Below, in pieces: positions 1 through 9,496 of a DNA stretch of 64,000 nt. The stretch lies in the NCBI RefSeq assembly GCF_014692505.1, contig NZ_JACNYK010000002.1, positions 248,001 to 312,000 of the forward strand. Direction: 5' to 3'. The notes under the pieces were generated by a model. That model searched no databases and had not been told where the DNA came from. It worked only from the letters and a program-made list of their open reading frames with translations. The number at the start of each line of letters is the position of its first letter. Within the stretch, counting starts at the first letter, position 1. The stretch is from Sphingobacterium arenae. Its GTDB lineage: Bacteria > Bacteroidota > Bacteroidia > Sphingobacteriales > Sphingobacteriaceae. A program made the translations under genes and the position numbers.

Positions 1-270
1 ATTGGCTGTCAGCTATTCTATTCATTCTCTTTCCGCCATGAAAACAAATCCATCTTCCGGGTGGGATTCTTCTCGAACCGTTACCTGTTCGGCGCCGTAG
101 TCATCGGTCTATTGCTGCAATTGATCGTGCTCTACGTACCTTTTATGACAGCGGCTTTTAAATTAAAGGCCGTGGGAATACAAGAGTGGCTTGCTGTTTT
201 TGGATTAAGCATTATACCATTACTGGCCAATGAAGTAGTGAAAGTTTTCATCAGAAGAAACATGAAGTAG
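1..270 (+). CDS. Cation-transporting P-type ATPase, C-terminal end (partial)
   Basis: The reading frame is open from the first base and ends at TAG 268-270, so only about 89 C-terminal residues are visible. They contain QLFYSFSFRHENKS, then GFFSNRYLFGAVVIGLLLQL and a last hydrophobic segment ending in PLLANEVVKVFIRR. This matches the C-terminal membrane domain (Cation_ATPase_C) of Ca2+/Mg2+-type P2 ATPases, whose final helices run in this order. The enzyme would pump a cation, probably Ca2+, across the inner membrane using ATP. The catalytic phosphorylation domain lies outside the window, so the ion cannot be assigned. The final codons are built into a long palindrome (261-299) that probably ends transcription. 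Confidence 0.85.
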   Translation: MGCQLFYSFSFRHENKSIFRVGFFSNRYLFGAVVIGLLLQLIVLYVPFMTAAFKLKAVGIQEWLAVFGLSIIPLLANEVVKVFIRRNMK

Positions 271-299
271 AGACGCAGCGCCTGCGTCTCTACTTCATG
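261..299. terminator. 18-bp-arm palindrome, bidirectional terminator or REP-like element
   Basis: Perfect inverted arms 261-278 (CATGAAGTAGAGACGCAG) and 282-299 (CTGCGTCTCTACTTCATG) flank a 3-nt loop, CGC. The left arm includes the last codons and stop of the ATPase gene, and the right arm abuts the GH97 stop codon at 300-302. The element sits between convergent genes, so a bidirectional terminator is likely. The core GTAGAGACGC...GCGTCTCTAC resembles dispersed palindromes I associate with Bacteroidota and cyanobacterial genomes. There is no long T-run. Confidence 0.7.
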
Positions 300-2279
300 C
301 TATTTTCCGAAAACAATAGCGGCACCATTGGGTTGCAAAGTCAGTTTAACCTGTTTGTCTTTCACAACCTTGACTTGATTTTGTTTCGGATTCAATTGAT
401 GATCATCCCAATACAATACCGCTTGACCTTCGGAAAGCATCGGTAAAGAAACGGATAGATTTTTAGCTTCTGTTTCCGCATTGACTCCGGCGATATACCA
501 CGTATCGCCATGTCGACGTGCCAAAACAACGTATTTGCCGGGATATCCGTCAAGAAACACCGTCTCATCCCATGTGGTAGGCACTTCTTTCATGAAATCA
601 ATCACAAAATTGGGGTATTCCGATAGGTTATTTGGCGTGACACCAAAGTTTTGCACCGGTGTTTGGAACAGGATTGCCGTTGCCAATTGAAAGGTTTCGC
701 TCGTTTTGCGGATAGTCCCACCATTATTCTCACGGTTATGGCGTTTGTTCAGCAATACCGGCCCGAAATCCATTGAACCCACTGCATTCCGGATAAACGG
801 ATGCAAGGTTGCGTTATACGCTTCTGTGTCGTTCGCATGCTGGGTAAATATTAAATTTTCCGACGCCAATACCGCTTCACTTCCTACAAAATTGGGATAC
901 ATCCGCTCCCATCCTCTCGGTAATGTACAACCATGAAAAATAACGACTAAACCGTGATCATTTGCATCCGACAAGATATCCTCGTATAGCTGCATCGTTT
1001 CCTGCTTATCGCCACCAAAGAAATCTACCTTGATTCCTTTAACGCCTATACCTTGCATCCATGCCATCTCTTTTTTCCGTGCCACCGACGTATTCATGCG
1101 GTTTTTAGGTCCTTGTGGCGCGTCATTCCAAAAACCATTGGAATTATACCACAGACAGATCCCGACATTTTTTTCTTTTCCATAAGCGACTAATTCCTCT
1201 ACTTTGTCGTGACCAATTTTTGTATCCCACCAATTGTCTACCAACGCAAATTCCCAGCCCATATTGGCAGAGAGATCGATAAATTTCTGCTGATCTTCAA
1301 AATTGATACTGTTGTCCTGCCACAATAGCCAGCTCCAGGTAGAACGTCCAAATTGATAATCTTGAGTCGGTTCATAAAGTGGTTTTACCACATCAAAAGC
1401 AATAGTCGTTTCCACAATAGGTTTGAGGTCTTTCCCAACCGTCAATGTACGCCAAGGTGTGTAACCCGGCAAATTCAACGCAGGCTGCGTACTTCCCAGT
1501 CCATTATTTTCTCCTTCTTCCGGAAAAGAAATCTGGTAAAGCCCATCTGCTGTACCTTCGCTCAATTTCGCCCCGCAATAAAGGCTACCCACACCGGTTT
1601 CCGACACCAACACCCATCCGCGGTCGCCTATGTGAAATAATGCCGGGAAGGTATACCCTACACCATATTTAGAAGGTGTACCCATAGGCTCATCCGGTAC
1701 ATATTCCTCTTCATAACTGGGCTTCGTTTTCATCCAACCGATCATCGGTGTGGCCTGTGGTGTCAAAAATGTCGTCGTAACATCCGGAAAATCAAAACCA
1801 CTTAGCTCCTTATGGATAATTGCATTTGCGGGTTCTCCGCTTTGTGGTATACCATAACGAAACGCTACGTTGTTGTTGCTGACCTGAAAAATGAGTTCCA
1901 GTTTGAGCTTATCATTATTCTCGAATGTAAAGCTATGCTCATTTGCCTGATAATGCACCGATTTCTTTTTAATCTTCGGTTCTTCGTAACGTTCGTCTAT
2001 TTGGCGGGCCTGCTGATCAACCAAGCGTAGTCCGCTAGAAAGATCCCCTAAATGCGTCTGCAGACCTAACGGTGATTTTTCGAGCATTTCCTGCCCATCC
2101 AACATAACGGAATAATATAATCGGCCCTGTCCTGCTTCCAATTGCACCGAAAGCTGACCATCCGGACTAAGCATCTTCATTTTTTCCTGCGCTTGTGCAG
2201 TAGATAGAAAGAATATGCATAAAGCGCCGTACATAAATTTTAAGTTCATATAGAAATATTTTTTTTGAGATGAAGCCAT
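300..2279 (-). CDS. GH97 retaining glycosidase (alpha-galactosidase or beta-L-arabinopyranosidase)
   Basis: Secreted glycoside hydrolase family 97 enzyme of about 659 residues. An N-terminal beta-sandwich (to about residue 300) precedes a TIM barrel containing GWEFALVDNWW, GICLWYNSNG and GIKVDFFGGDKQ. The Asp in KVDFF (about residue 420) sits where retaining GH97 enzymes carry their nucleophile. GSEAVLASEN (about 467-476) supplies candidate acid/base Glu residues. The inverting SusB-type alpha-glucosidases lack this Asp, so alpha-galactosidase or beta-L-arabinopyranosidase is more likely than starch activity. The start is ATG 2279, 5 nt after the upstream stop. TTG 2282 and ATG 2249 are alternatives; the last gives a cleaner signal peptide (MNLKFMYGALCIFFLSTAQA). 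It is the third gene of a GH105-BNR-GH97 operon. Confidence 0.88.
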   Translation of the reverse strand: MASSQKKYFYMNLKFMYGALCIFFLSTAQAQEKMKMLSPDGQLSVQLEAGQGRLYYSVMLDGQEMLEKSPLGLQTHLGDLSSGLRLVDQQARQIDERYEEPKIKKKSVHYQANEHSFTFENNDKLKLELIFQVSNNNVAFRYGIPQSGEPANAIIHKELSGFDFPDVTTTFLTPQATPMIGWMKTKPSYEEEYVPDEPMGTPSKYGVGYTFPALFHIGDRGWVLVSETGVGSLYCGAKLSEGTADGLYQISFPEEGENNGLGSTQPALNLPGYTPWRTLTVGKDLKPIVETTIAFDVVKPLYEPTQDYQFGRSTWSWLLWQDNSINFEDQQKFIDLSANMGWEFALVDNWWDTKIGHDKVEELVAYGKEKNVGICLWYNSNGFWNDAPQGPKNRMNTSVARKKEMAWMQGIGVKGIKVDFFGGDKQETMQLYEDILSDANDHGLVVIFHGCTLPRGWERMYPNFVGSEAVLASENLIFTQHANDTEAYNATLHPFIRNAVGSMDFGPVLLNKRHNRENNGGTIRKTSETFQLATAILFQTPVQNFGVTPNNLSEYPNFVIDFMKEVPTTWDETVFLDGYPGKYVVLARRHGDTWYIAGVNAETEAKNLSVSLPMLSEGQAVLYWDDHQLNPKQNQVKVVKDKQVKLTLQPNGAAIVFGK

Positions 2280-2284
2280 CAATT

Positions 2285-3619
2285 TTATTTGTTTCTAAAA
2301 TCAGGCTGCCACTCGATGACATGTACTGCTGTCGGCTCGGCATCAAGCAGACCTTCTCCATCTTTTTGATCCGTTTGCTGTACGTACAAGGCTAACCGTT
2401 TTTTATTTCGCCATAGTTCGGTATCATATGTTGGCTCCCAAGCCCCCACCGAACCGGATGACAGGTCTATTATCTCAAAATTATCTTCGCGGACATCATT
2501 CAGTTTCAACACCGAAACCTTACTACCGCGTTCCTGATCCCGAAAGAGCAATAGAAGTGATGTTTTATCTCCTTTACCCGTCACTAACAGCTGAGGCCTT
2601 GAAATCGGTATTTCTTTGGTTCCGTGTCCACTTAAAGAGAAAGCGGTTTCCCGAAAATCCAATGACTTTACCTTCCATTTGCCGTTCGCCAAATAGATGA
2701 TTTTATATTGCGGAACCTGCGTATCTGCGGATCGCCAATAGGTCGCAATAAACGGATTTCCGTCTTCATCCGCCGTCATAGCCGTTTGGTTAATCAATTC
2801 ACTTTGTTGAGGGATCCATGCCGCATACTCCGCATTTGTCGCTGTAATGGGCAAACTATACAACGTACCATCCGTCCTTTGCCACGTTAGTCCACCGTCT
2901 TTGGAACAAGCATACGCCATATCGTGATTGCTCGCCACATCGGGTGATTCTCGCCATACCCAAGAAACATGGATCGTTCCTTTTTGATCTACATAGGCCT
3001 GCCAGTAGGCATTCCGATGTCCCTCTCCGCTGATCAAATTGGTATGCAGACGTATCCATTTTTTCTGTGCGAATTCGTATTTGTTGATAATCAAGTTACC
3101 AGCTCCGGAGCCGCCATCCCGATAGAAAAAAAGAAGATCACCATTGGGTAACGCAAAAAACTCGGGATACGTCACCCGGCTTTCTTCCGATCCCACCATA
3201 ATCTCCTCTTCTCCCAATTGCAATCCTTCCGGCTCGATACTCTTCGCGTATCGCAAACGCCCATTGTGGTGATCCCAAGCAACATGCAGATAACCGTCAC
3301 CATCAACCATCATGCTGATGACGTTATGCGCATCCGCCGCATGACCGCTATATGGCGTTTGTTTTACCGTCCAGCTCACGCTATCCAACGGTCGTTTTCC
3401 TAACGTCAGGAAACCCTCCCCATCATAATAGGATATAAATTGAACATGGTCATTGCTGACTAAGGAGTTTTTTCTAAATACAACGGTGTTCACGGTATTT
3501 TTAGCCCAACCCAAACCAACGTCCATCACGCGGGCGTCTTGAGGCTGCGCCAGAACAGCAATTGGCATAAAAAATATACCGACTATTACCGTGATCCATA
3601 TTTTTCTGATTATATACAT
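2285..3619 (-). CDS. BNR_4 beta-propeller, candidate polysaccharide lyase or alpha-L-rhamnosidase
   Basis: A signal peptide ([20 protein letters not shown], cleaved near AVLAQ) is followed by one propeller of about 420 residues. The BNR_4 signature [20 protein letters not shown] (about 96-115) places His98 and His117/118 at the positions where PL24/PL25 ulvan lyases keep catalytic histidines. RNAYWQAYV and GGLTWQR are further propeller-blade signatures. Propellers of this type include lyases (PL24, PL25, PL27) and the GH145 rhamnosidase. The neighbour 26 nt upstream is GH105, which removes the unsaturated sugar that lyases create, so I favour a lyase, perhaps acting on a rhamnose-capped glucuronic acid. 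The substrate is inferred. The C-terminus overlaps nothing; the GH97 start follows directly. Confidence 0.7.
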   Translation of the reverse strand: MYIIRKIWITVIVGIFFMPIAVLAQPQDARVMDVGLGWAKNTVNTVVFRKNSLVSNDHVQFISYYDGEGFLTLGKRPLDSVSWTVKQTPYSGHAADAHNVISMMVDGDGYLHVAWDHHNGRLRYAKSIEPEGLQLGEEEIMVGSEESRVTYPEFFALPNGDLLFFYRDGGSGAGNLIINKYEFAQKKWIRLHTNLISGEGHRNAYWQAYVDQKGTIHVSWVWRESPDVASNHDMAYACSKDGGLTWQRTDGTLYSLPITATNAEYAAWIPQQSELINQTAMTADEDGNPFIATYWRSADTQVPQYKIIYLANGKWKVKSLDFRETAFSLSGHGTKEIPISRPQLLVTGKGDKTSLLLLFRDQERGSKVSVLKLNDVREDNFEIIDLSSGSVGAWEPTYDTELWRNKKRLALYVQQTDQKDGEGLLDAEPTAVHVIEWQPDFRNK

Positions 3620-3645
3620 ATGCTTTTCATTATATACATGTGGTT

Positions 3646-4761
3646 TTATTTATCTAAATACCGGTACATTTCCGACCCCGCCAATAAAAAAGCGCCGACA
3701 CCAAAACTCGCCGTTGAATGGGAATCGACCACCTGACCCGGTATCGCTTTTTCACCAATAGGTTGTACGTAGCCCACACGTCCATCAGCTTGCAGGGCTG
3801 TTTCACTCAAAAATTTCCAGCCTGATTGTGCGGTGCGGAGATAGTCTTTTTCCGCTAAAAAGCCATTATTTATCCCCCAAAGAAAACCATACGTAAAGAA
3901 TGCCGTACCACTAGCTTCCGGTCCGGGTGCATGCTGTGGATCCAACATACTGCGTGTCCAATAGCCTTCTTTCTGTTGAGATGTAGCAACCGTCTCTGCC
4001 ATATCCTGATAACGTTGCACATAATAATCGTAGTGCCGGTGATCCGTTGGCAAATCCTGAAGCACTTTCGCCAATCCCGCAAATACCCATCCGTCCCCAC
4101 GCGCCCAAAAGTCTTTTTTTCCATTTTCAGATTTATGCTTCGGATAGACATATTTAGCATCCCGATAATACAAAGACTCCTGTTCATCATACATGATACT
4201 ATCTGCATATTGCAAATAAACATACATTTTGTCAAGATACTGTTCATTACCCGTCAGCTTATATAATTTCGTCATCACCGGCATAACCATATACAAGCCA
4301 TCTGCCCACCACCAATAATCGCTATTAGAGGTACCCATCTGGTATTCCATAACCTCTTTAGCCCGAGCAACCTTATGTGGTTGAGGATCCAGATTATATA
4401 GATCGATATAGGTCTGGAAACAGATCTGCCAATCACCAAAGAGAACATAGTCATCTTTTTCACCATACGAATACTTCCACTCCGTTTTGTTAGCAGATTT
4501 TGCTCCTTTCCAGGCATTATGTTCGGCCCAAGCTTCCGAATAAGCCCGATATGTTTCATTTTGGGTCAATTTATAGAGTTCCATATTTCCCGTATGGTAT
4601 GCTGCGATATCCCAAAAGGACCACACAGTCGGTTTGTTATTTTCCTGCCAGTAGTTATTGACCAGGTTTAACTTCGACATCACATCCTCCTTGTTCAGCC
4701 GCTGACTAAATAGAGCTGAGGAATACAGCAATAAAAAACAAATGATAAAGTTTACACGCAT
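3646..4761 (-). CDS. GH105 unsaturated glucuronyl/galacturonyl hydrolase
   Basis: A 371-residue secreted (alpha/alpha)6-barrel protein with signal peptide [38 protein letters not shown] (about 150-167) carries the catalytic Asp154, the equivalent of Asp143 in Yte[15 protein letters not shown] (about 217-230) and [20 protein letters not shown] are typical of GH105. These enzymes hydrate the C4-C5 double bond of the unsaturated uronic acid left by a lyase, releasing it from the oligosaccharide. It is the first gene of the minus-strand operon with the BNR_4 propeller and GH97. A TAnnTTTG element at 4812-4819 lies upstream on this strand. RG-I, AGP or xylan origin of the uronic acid cannot be decided from the sequence. 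Confidence 0.9.
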   Translation of the reverse strand: MRVNFIICFLLLYSSALFSQRLNKEDVMSKLNLVNNYWQENNKPTVWSFWDIAAYHTGNMELYKLTQNETYRAYSEAWAEHNAWKGAKSANKTEWKYSYGEKDDYVLFGDWQICFQTYIDLYNLDPQPHKVARAKEVMEYQMGTSNSDYWWWADGLYMVMPVMTKLYKLTGNEQYLDKMYVYLQYADSIMYDEQESLYYRDAKYVYPKHKSENGKKDFWARGDGWVFAGLAKVLQDLPTDHRHYDYYVQRYQDMAETVATSQQKEGYWTRSMLDPQHAPGPEASGTAFFTYGFLWGINNGFLAEKDYLRTAQSGWKFLSETALQADGRVGYVQPIGEKAIPGQVVDSHSTASFGVGAFLLAGSEMYRYLDK

Positions 4762-4811
4762 CTCTTCTTTGGTTAAAATCTTTAGATTAACTTTTGTACA
4801 CCCGTACGTAG

Positions 4812-4819
4812 CAAAGATA
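4812..4819 (-). promoter_or_regulatory. -7 element (TATCTTTG) upstream of GH105
   Basis: On the minus strand these bases read TATCTTTG, a full match to the Bacteroidota -7 consensus TAnnTTTG. It is about 50 nt before the GH105 start. A TTTG at the usual spacing was not found, so confidence is limited. Confidence 0.4.
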
Positions 4820-5127
4820 TCTATCGTCCGTCAAAGCGATGTTCAAATAAAAACTATTTACCTCCTAAATTCAGCTCACGACGCGCATTTCTCTTTCTTT
4901 GAATCGTATTTAAACCTCTTTGACCCAAAAACCTATACTACAAACACCTTTACTGGCTAGCTTTGCATGAGCAGGCAGGAGTTTCTAAAAATAAATGTAA
5001 AAAAAACATTTAAAATAACGTGTATATTTTTTATTTTTAAACCACAATAGAAATGTACCAGCTCAGCTAGCCTCCATGTGTATTATACAAACAGATGCAC
5101 CGAGGTAAACCTTATTCGATTGTAAAT

Positions 5128-5135
5128 TATATTTG
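5128..5135 (+). promoter_or_regulatory. -7 element (TATATTTG) upstream of tandem GH43
   Basis: TATATTTG matches TAnnTTTG fully and ends 10 nt before the GH43 ATG at 5146. Used as a promoter it would give a nearly leaderless mRNA. Confidence 0.4.
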
Positions 5136-5145
5136 TTAGACATCC

Positions 5146-7047
5146 ATGAATAAAAATTTGATTACATTCTGTTTGTTCCTATGCGGCACATTTTTGACAC
5201 ATGCACAGCCTGGCAAGCCCGTAGAGAAAGATTTTGTAGGCTATCTATTCCCTTATTTCACAGGAAATGCCGTAGAAGAAGAACAGGTACATTATGCCAT
5301 TAGCAACGACGGTTTCCATTATACGGCGCTAAATAGCAATAAGCCTGTATTGAATTCCAAAGACATCAGTTCTACGGGAGGGGTCCGTGACCCGCATATC
5401 CTCCGTCGTCATGATAACGACGCTTTTTATATGGTCTTGACCGATATGACCTCTTCCAAAGGATGGGATTCCAACCGGGCACTGATTTTATTAAAATCGG
5501 AGAATCTGACGGATTGGACATCACATATCATCAATATACAACAAAAATATCCGAATCAGGAAAATCTAAAACGCGTCTGGGCGCCGCAAACGGTATTCGA
5601 TGAGAAAGCGAAAAAATATATGGTATACTGGTCCATGCAGCATGGCGATGGCCCGGATATCATTTATTATGCATATGCCAACGCGGATTTTACAGATTTA
5701 GAAGAGGCACCTAAACCGCTTTTTATACCGAAAGACAAAAAACCTTGTATTGACGGGGATATTATCTACAAAAATGGCAGCTATCACCTTTTCTATAAAA
5801 CAGAAGGACATGGTAATGGCCTAAAAAAGGCGATGACAGACGACTTGACTTCGGGCGTTTGGATTGAGCAGCCGGGATATAAACAACAAACGACGGAGGC
5901 CGTAGAAGGATCGAGTATTTTCAAACTGACGAATAGCGATAAATATATTCTGATGTATGATGTCTATATGAAAGGTACGTATCAATTCTGCGAAAGCTAT
6001 GATCTGGATGAATTCCACGTCATCGACCAACAGATTAGTATGGATTTTCATCCACGACACGGAAGCGTGATCCCTATTACCCGGAAAGAATACCAGCACC
6101 TGTTGGCGACCTACGGTAAACCGGTGAACTTTCAGGCGGTGCAACAAAACAACCCCATATTGGAGGGTTATCATGCAGATCCCGAAATCCTTTACGCTGA
6201 AAAAACGGGTAAATATTATCTCTACCCCACCAGTGATGGGTATACCGGATGGTCAGGCGATTATTTCAACGTATTCTCCTCCGATAATCTGAAAGACTGG
6301 CAAGAAGAAGGAACCATACTAGATCTCAAAACCCAAGTACCTTGGGGCAACCGCAATGCTTGGGCTCCCGCCATCATCGAGAAGAAAGTCGGTAAAAACA
6401 AATATAAATACTATTACTATTTCACCGCAGCACAAAAAATCGGTGTTGCCGTAGCCGATCACCCTACCGGACCATTTACCGATTCTGGCAAACCACTTGT
6501 AGCGACAAAGCCGGAGGGTATACGTGGCGGTCAGGAAATTGACCCCGATGTTTTTCAAGATCCGGTAAGTGGGAAGTATTATCTCTATTGGGGGAATGGC
6601 TACGGAGCAGTTGCGGAATTGAATGATGATATGGTCTCCCTTAAAGAAAACACCACAAAAGTCATTACACCCGACGAAACATTCCGCGAGGGCTTCTACG
6701 TATTTTATCGTAACGGAACGTACTATTTCTTATGGTCAGAAGACGATACGCGCAGCGAAAATTACCGTGTGCGATACGGCATATCCAAATCTCCTACCGG
6801 CCCGATTGAGATTCCAGAAAACAACCTAATTCTGACTAAAAACCCCGAACTGGGTATTTATGGTCCTGGACATAATTCTGTTTTGCAGATTCCGGGAAAA
6901 GACGAATGGTACATCGTTTACCACCGTTTCAGTCGTCCGAATGGCATCAAAATGGGCGATGCGGCCGGTTATCACCGCGAGGTGTGTATCGATAAAATGG
7001 AATTTAACGAAGATGGCAGCATCAAACCGGTTATTCCGACGTTATAA
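5146..7047 (+). CDS. Tandem GH43 glycosidase (two five-bladed propellers)
   Basis: A 633-residue secreted protein (signal MNKNLITFCLFLCGTFLTHA) with two complete GH43 domains. Domain 1 (about 30-325) shows GGVRDPHI (base Asp82), CIDGDIIYKNG (Asp203/205) and VEGSSIFK (acid Glu254). Domain 2 (about 335-630) shows GYHADPEILY (Asp345), EIDPDVFQDP (Asp466/468) and FREGFYVFYRNG (Glu515). Both catalytic triads therefore look intact. GH43 enzymes invert and are mostly alpha-L-arabinofuranosidases, beta-xylosidases or galactanases; with GH127/146 18 nt downstream, arabinofuranose removal is the best guess. It is the first gene of an operon with GH127/146 and probably hybrid regulator 1. The paralogue at 28374-30335 shares the domain-1 pattern. 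Confidence 0.9.
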   Translation: MNKNLITFCLFLCGTFLTHAQPGKPVEKDFVGYLFPYFTGNAVEEEQVHYAISNDGFHYTALNSNKPVLNSKDISSTGGVRDPHILRRHDNDAFYMVLTDMTSSKGWDSNRALILLKSENLTDWTSHIINIQQKYPNQENLKRVWAPQTVFDEKAKKYMVYWSMQHGDGPDIIYYAYANADFTDLEEAPKPLFIPKDKKPCIDGDIIYKNGSYHLFYKTEGHGNGLKKAMTDDLTSGVWIEQPGYKQQTTEAVEGSSIFKLTNSDKYILMYDVYMKGTYQFCESYDLDEFHVIDQQISMDFHPRHGSVIPITRKEYQHLLATYGKPVNFQAVQQNNPILEGYHADPEILYAEKTGKYYLYPTSDGYTGWSGDYFNVFSSDNLKDWQEEGTILDLKTQVPWGNRNAWAPAIIEKKVGKNKYKYYYYFTAAQKIGVAVADHPTGPFTDSGKPLVATKPEGIRGGQEIDPDVFQDPVSGKYYLYWGNGYGAVAELNDDMVSLKENTTKVITPDETFREGFYVFYRNGTYYFLWSEDDTRSENYRVRYGISKSPTGPIEIPENNLILTKNPELGIYGPGHNSVLQIPGKDEWYIVYHRFSRPNGIKMGDAAGYHREVCIDKMEFNEDGSIKPVIPTL

Positions 7048-7065
7048 ATATTTTTCCTTACGCTT

Positions 7066-9432
7066 ATGAAGTTAAAAAAATTGATCCGTATATGTTTCCT
7101 ATCCACCGCAATAGGAACAACACTACAGGCACAGACACAAAAACAACTGGACTATTTCTCACTGAATGATGTCCGATTACTTTCCGGACCATTCAAACAT
7201 GCCGAAGAGCTCGACCTGAATTACCTGTTGGAACTGGACGCTGACCGGCTACTAGCGCCTTTTCTACGCGAATCAAACCTACCTCCTCTCCGGAAAAGCT
7301 ATACGAATTGGGAAAACACCGGTTTGGACGGACATATAGGTGGTCATTACGTCTCCGCCTTATCCTATATGTATGCATCCACAGGTGACGCTCGTATCAA
7401 AGAACGCTTAGACTACATGCTTGCGGGTCTCAAACGCTGTCAAGATGCCAATGGCGATGGCTATATTGGCGGTGTTCCGGAAGGGAAAGAGCTTTGGGAT
7501 GAGGTTAGACGAGGCGAGATTAAAGCCGGTGGATTTAGTCTAAATGGTAGATGGGTTCCCCTGTATAACATCCATAAAACATACGCTGGTCTCCGTGACG
7601 CTTATTTAATGACGCGTGATGAGACTGCCAAGGAGATGCTGATCAAGCTGACCGATTGGGCAATCGCGCTGATAGACCAGTTGAGCGATGAGCAGATACA
7701 GGATATGCTACGCAGTGAACATGGCGGACTTAATGAAACGTTCGCTGATGTGGCGGCAATTACGCAAAACCCAAAATATCTGACACTCGCCCGTCAATTT
7801 AGTCAACGTGCAGTATTGCAACCGCTATTGGATCAAGAAGATCACCTGACCGGTAAACATGCCAACACGCAAATACCAAAAGTATTGGGTTTCAAACGTA
7901 TTGCTGATATTGCCCATGATGAGCAATGGGCAGACGCAGCTCGGTATTTTTGGGAAAATGTCATCGAACGGCGTTCGGTATCTATTGGAGGGAATAGTGT
8001 CAGCGAACATTTTAATCCCGTAGACGACTTTTCCAAAATGCTGCAAAGCATCGAAGGTCCCGAAACCTGCAATACGTATAATATGCTGCGCCTGACCCGT
8101 ATGTTGCATCAAACAGACCCCAGAGGCAAGTACCTCGATTATTATGAGCGAGCGCTATACAATCACATCCTCTCCACGCAACATCCGGAGACTGGAGGAT
8201 TGGTTTATTTTACGCAAATGCGTCCGGGACACTACCGGGTATACTCGCAGCCGCATACCAGTATGTGGTGTTGTGTTGGATCTGGCATTGAAAATCATGC
8301 GAAATATGGGGAGATGATCTATGCACATCAGGATGACAACCTGTTTGTGAACCTATTTATTCCTTCCAAACTGAACTGGCAGGAGAAAAACGTCGAGTTC
8401 ATCCAAGAAAATAATTTCCCCGAAGAGAACAAGACACAATTTACGGTCTATCCTAAATCTAAAACGAATTTTGCACTACATATACGTAAACCCAGCTGGG
8501 TAAAAGATGCACCCACAATCTTGCTGAATGGCAAACCGTTTCAAGCCTCTTCTGACAAAGACGGATGGATTACGATGGACCGTACATGGGCAGCAGGCGA
8601 TCGGATATCCGTCGAGCTTCCGATGGGAATCTATACCGAGCAACTGCCCGATCGCTCAAATTACTACAGTCTCTTGTATGGACCGCTTGTATTGGCAGCT
8701 AAAACGGGAACGGAAAATATGGATGGCCTCTTTGCAGATGATAGCCGAATGGGTCATGTTGCCCATGGCAAACAGATTCCTTTGCGGACTATGCCCATCC
8801 TAACGACAGCGCCAGAAAACATTCCGAACTTGGTAGAGCAGGTAGAAAACACACCGCTACACTTTACGCTAACCGGGTTGTACAGTGGAACGGAACAGCA
8901 TAGCATGGAGCTCCAGCCATTTTATCAAACACATGACAGCCGGTATATCATTTACTGGCCACAAGCTACCGCAGAGGAGCTTGCCGCCCTGCAAGAGAAA
9001 ACAGAACGGGAAGAAAAAGAATCCTTACGCCTAGCCGACATCACGATTGATCGGGTCGTGAGTGGGGAACAACAGCCTGAGTCGGATCACTTCATCAAGG
9101 AAGAAAATACGCAAGCGGGAAGCATCGAGGATGTACGTTGGCGGGAAGCAAAAGGTTGGTTTAGCTATACGATCAAAACAAATCCAAAAGAAAATGTACA
9201 ACTGTACATCAGGTACCTGGAAGAAGAAAATCGGAAAACAAACATCTTTATCCACGATCAGGAAATCGGAAAACTGAAAGCAGATCCAACTACATGGAAT
9301 GAAGTGAAAACAGCTGTTATTTCGATTCCGCAGACATGGAACCAAAGCAGCCCTTTGGAGGTAAAAATTTCGACCGATGATGGTGCAACCAGTCATAAGA
9401 TATTGGAGATACGCGTGATTAAAGAAGAATAA
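7066..9432 (+). CDS. GH127/GH146 beta-L-arabinofuranosidase
   Basis: A 788-residue secreted enzyme of the former DUF1680 group. The catalytic barrel contains NWENTGLDGHIGGHYVSALS, GRWVPLYNIHKTYAGL and GGLNETFAD. EGPETCNTYNM gives Glu333 and Cys335, and HTSMWCCVGSGIENH gives Cys402-Cys403. These match the Zn-thiolate site of GH127 (Glu and three Cys, with the last Cys as nucleophile). Beta-sandwich domains follow to about residue 650, and a C-terminal extension of about 120 residues resembles DUF4986. The enzyme hydrolyses beta-linked L-arabinofuranose found in arabinan, extensin and AGP side chains. GH127 and GH146 cannot be separated by eye. It lies 18 nt after the tandem GH43. Confidence 0.9.
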   Translation: MKLKKLIRICFLSTAIGTTLQAQTQKQLDYFSLNDVRLLSGPFKHAEELDLNYLLELDADRLLAPFLRESNLPPLRKSYTNWENTGLDGHIGGHYVSALSYMYASTGDARIKERLDYMLAGLKRCQDANGDGYIGGVPEGKELWDEVRRGEIKAGGFSLNGRWVPLYNIHKTYAGLRDAYLMTRDETAKEMLIKLTDWAIALIDQLSDEQIQDMLRSEHGGLNETFADVAAITQNPKYLTLARQFSQRAVLQPLLDQEDHLTGKHANTQIPKVLGFKRIADIAHDEQWADAARYFWENVIERRSVSIGGNSVSEHFNPVDDFSKMLQSIEGPETCNTYNMLRLTRMLHQTDPRGKYLDYYERALYNHILSTQHPETGGLVYFTQMRPGHYRVYSQPHTSMWCCVGSGIENHAKYGEMIYAHQDDNLFVNLFIPSKLNWQEKNVEFIQENNFPEENKTQFTVYPKSKTNFALHIRKPSWVKDAPTILLNGKPFQASSDKDGWITMDRTWAAGDRISVELPMGIYTEQLPDRSNYYSLLYGPLVLAAKTGTENMDGLFADDSRMGHVAHGKQIPLRTMPILTTAPENIPNLVEQVENTPLHFTLTGLYSGTEQHSMELQPFYQTHDSRYIIYWPQATAEELAALQEKTEREEKESLRLADITIDRVVSGEQQPESDHFIKEENTQAGSIEDVRWREAKGWFSYTIKTNPKENVQLYIRYLEEENRKTNIFIHDQEIGKLKADPTTWNEVKTAVISIPQTWNQSSPLEVKISTDDGATSHKILEIRVIKEE

Positions 9433-9460
9433 AGTTAGAACGTTAAAAACTCTCTAACTT
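9432..9460 (+). terminator. Weak hairpin after GH127/GH146
   Basis: Arms AAGTTAGA (9432-9439) and TCTAACTT (9453-9460) can pair around a 13-nt loop between the GH127/146 stop and hybrid regulator 1. There is no T-run, so it would be an attenuator or a processing site at best. Confidence 0.25.
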
Positions 9461-9496
9461 CTTTAGTAACTTTAGCCAATTATATAAACATAAATA

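Larger units (their letters stand above)
4762..5145. promoter_or_regulatory. Divergent intergenic region between GH105 and tandem GH43
   Basis: A 384-nt AT-rich spacer between two divergent operons with no plausible gene. It holds a -7 element on each side (listed separately), an A/T-rich tract around 4985-5040, and room for regulator binding. I found no long repeat or structured RNA in it. Confidence 0.6.

Noticed and set aside
1353..2030. Several open frames of 70-95 codons on the plus strand inside the GH97 gene
   Set aside because: They lie wholly within a well-supported coding region, lack family motifs, and have low-complexity or unlikely composition.
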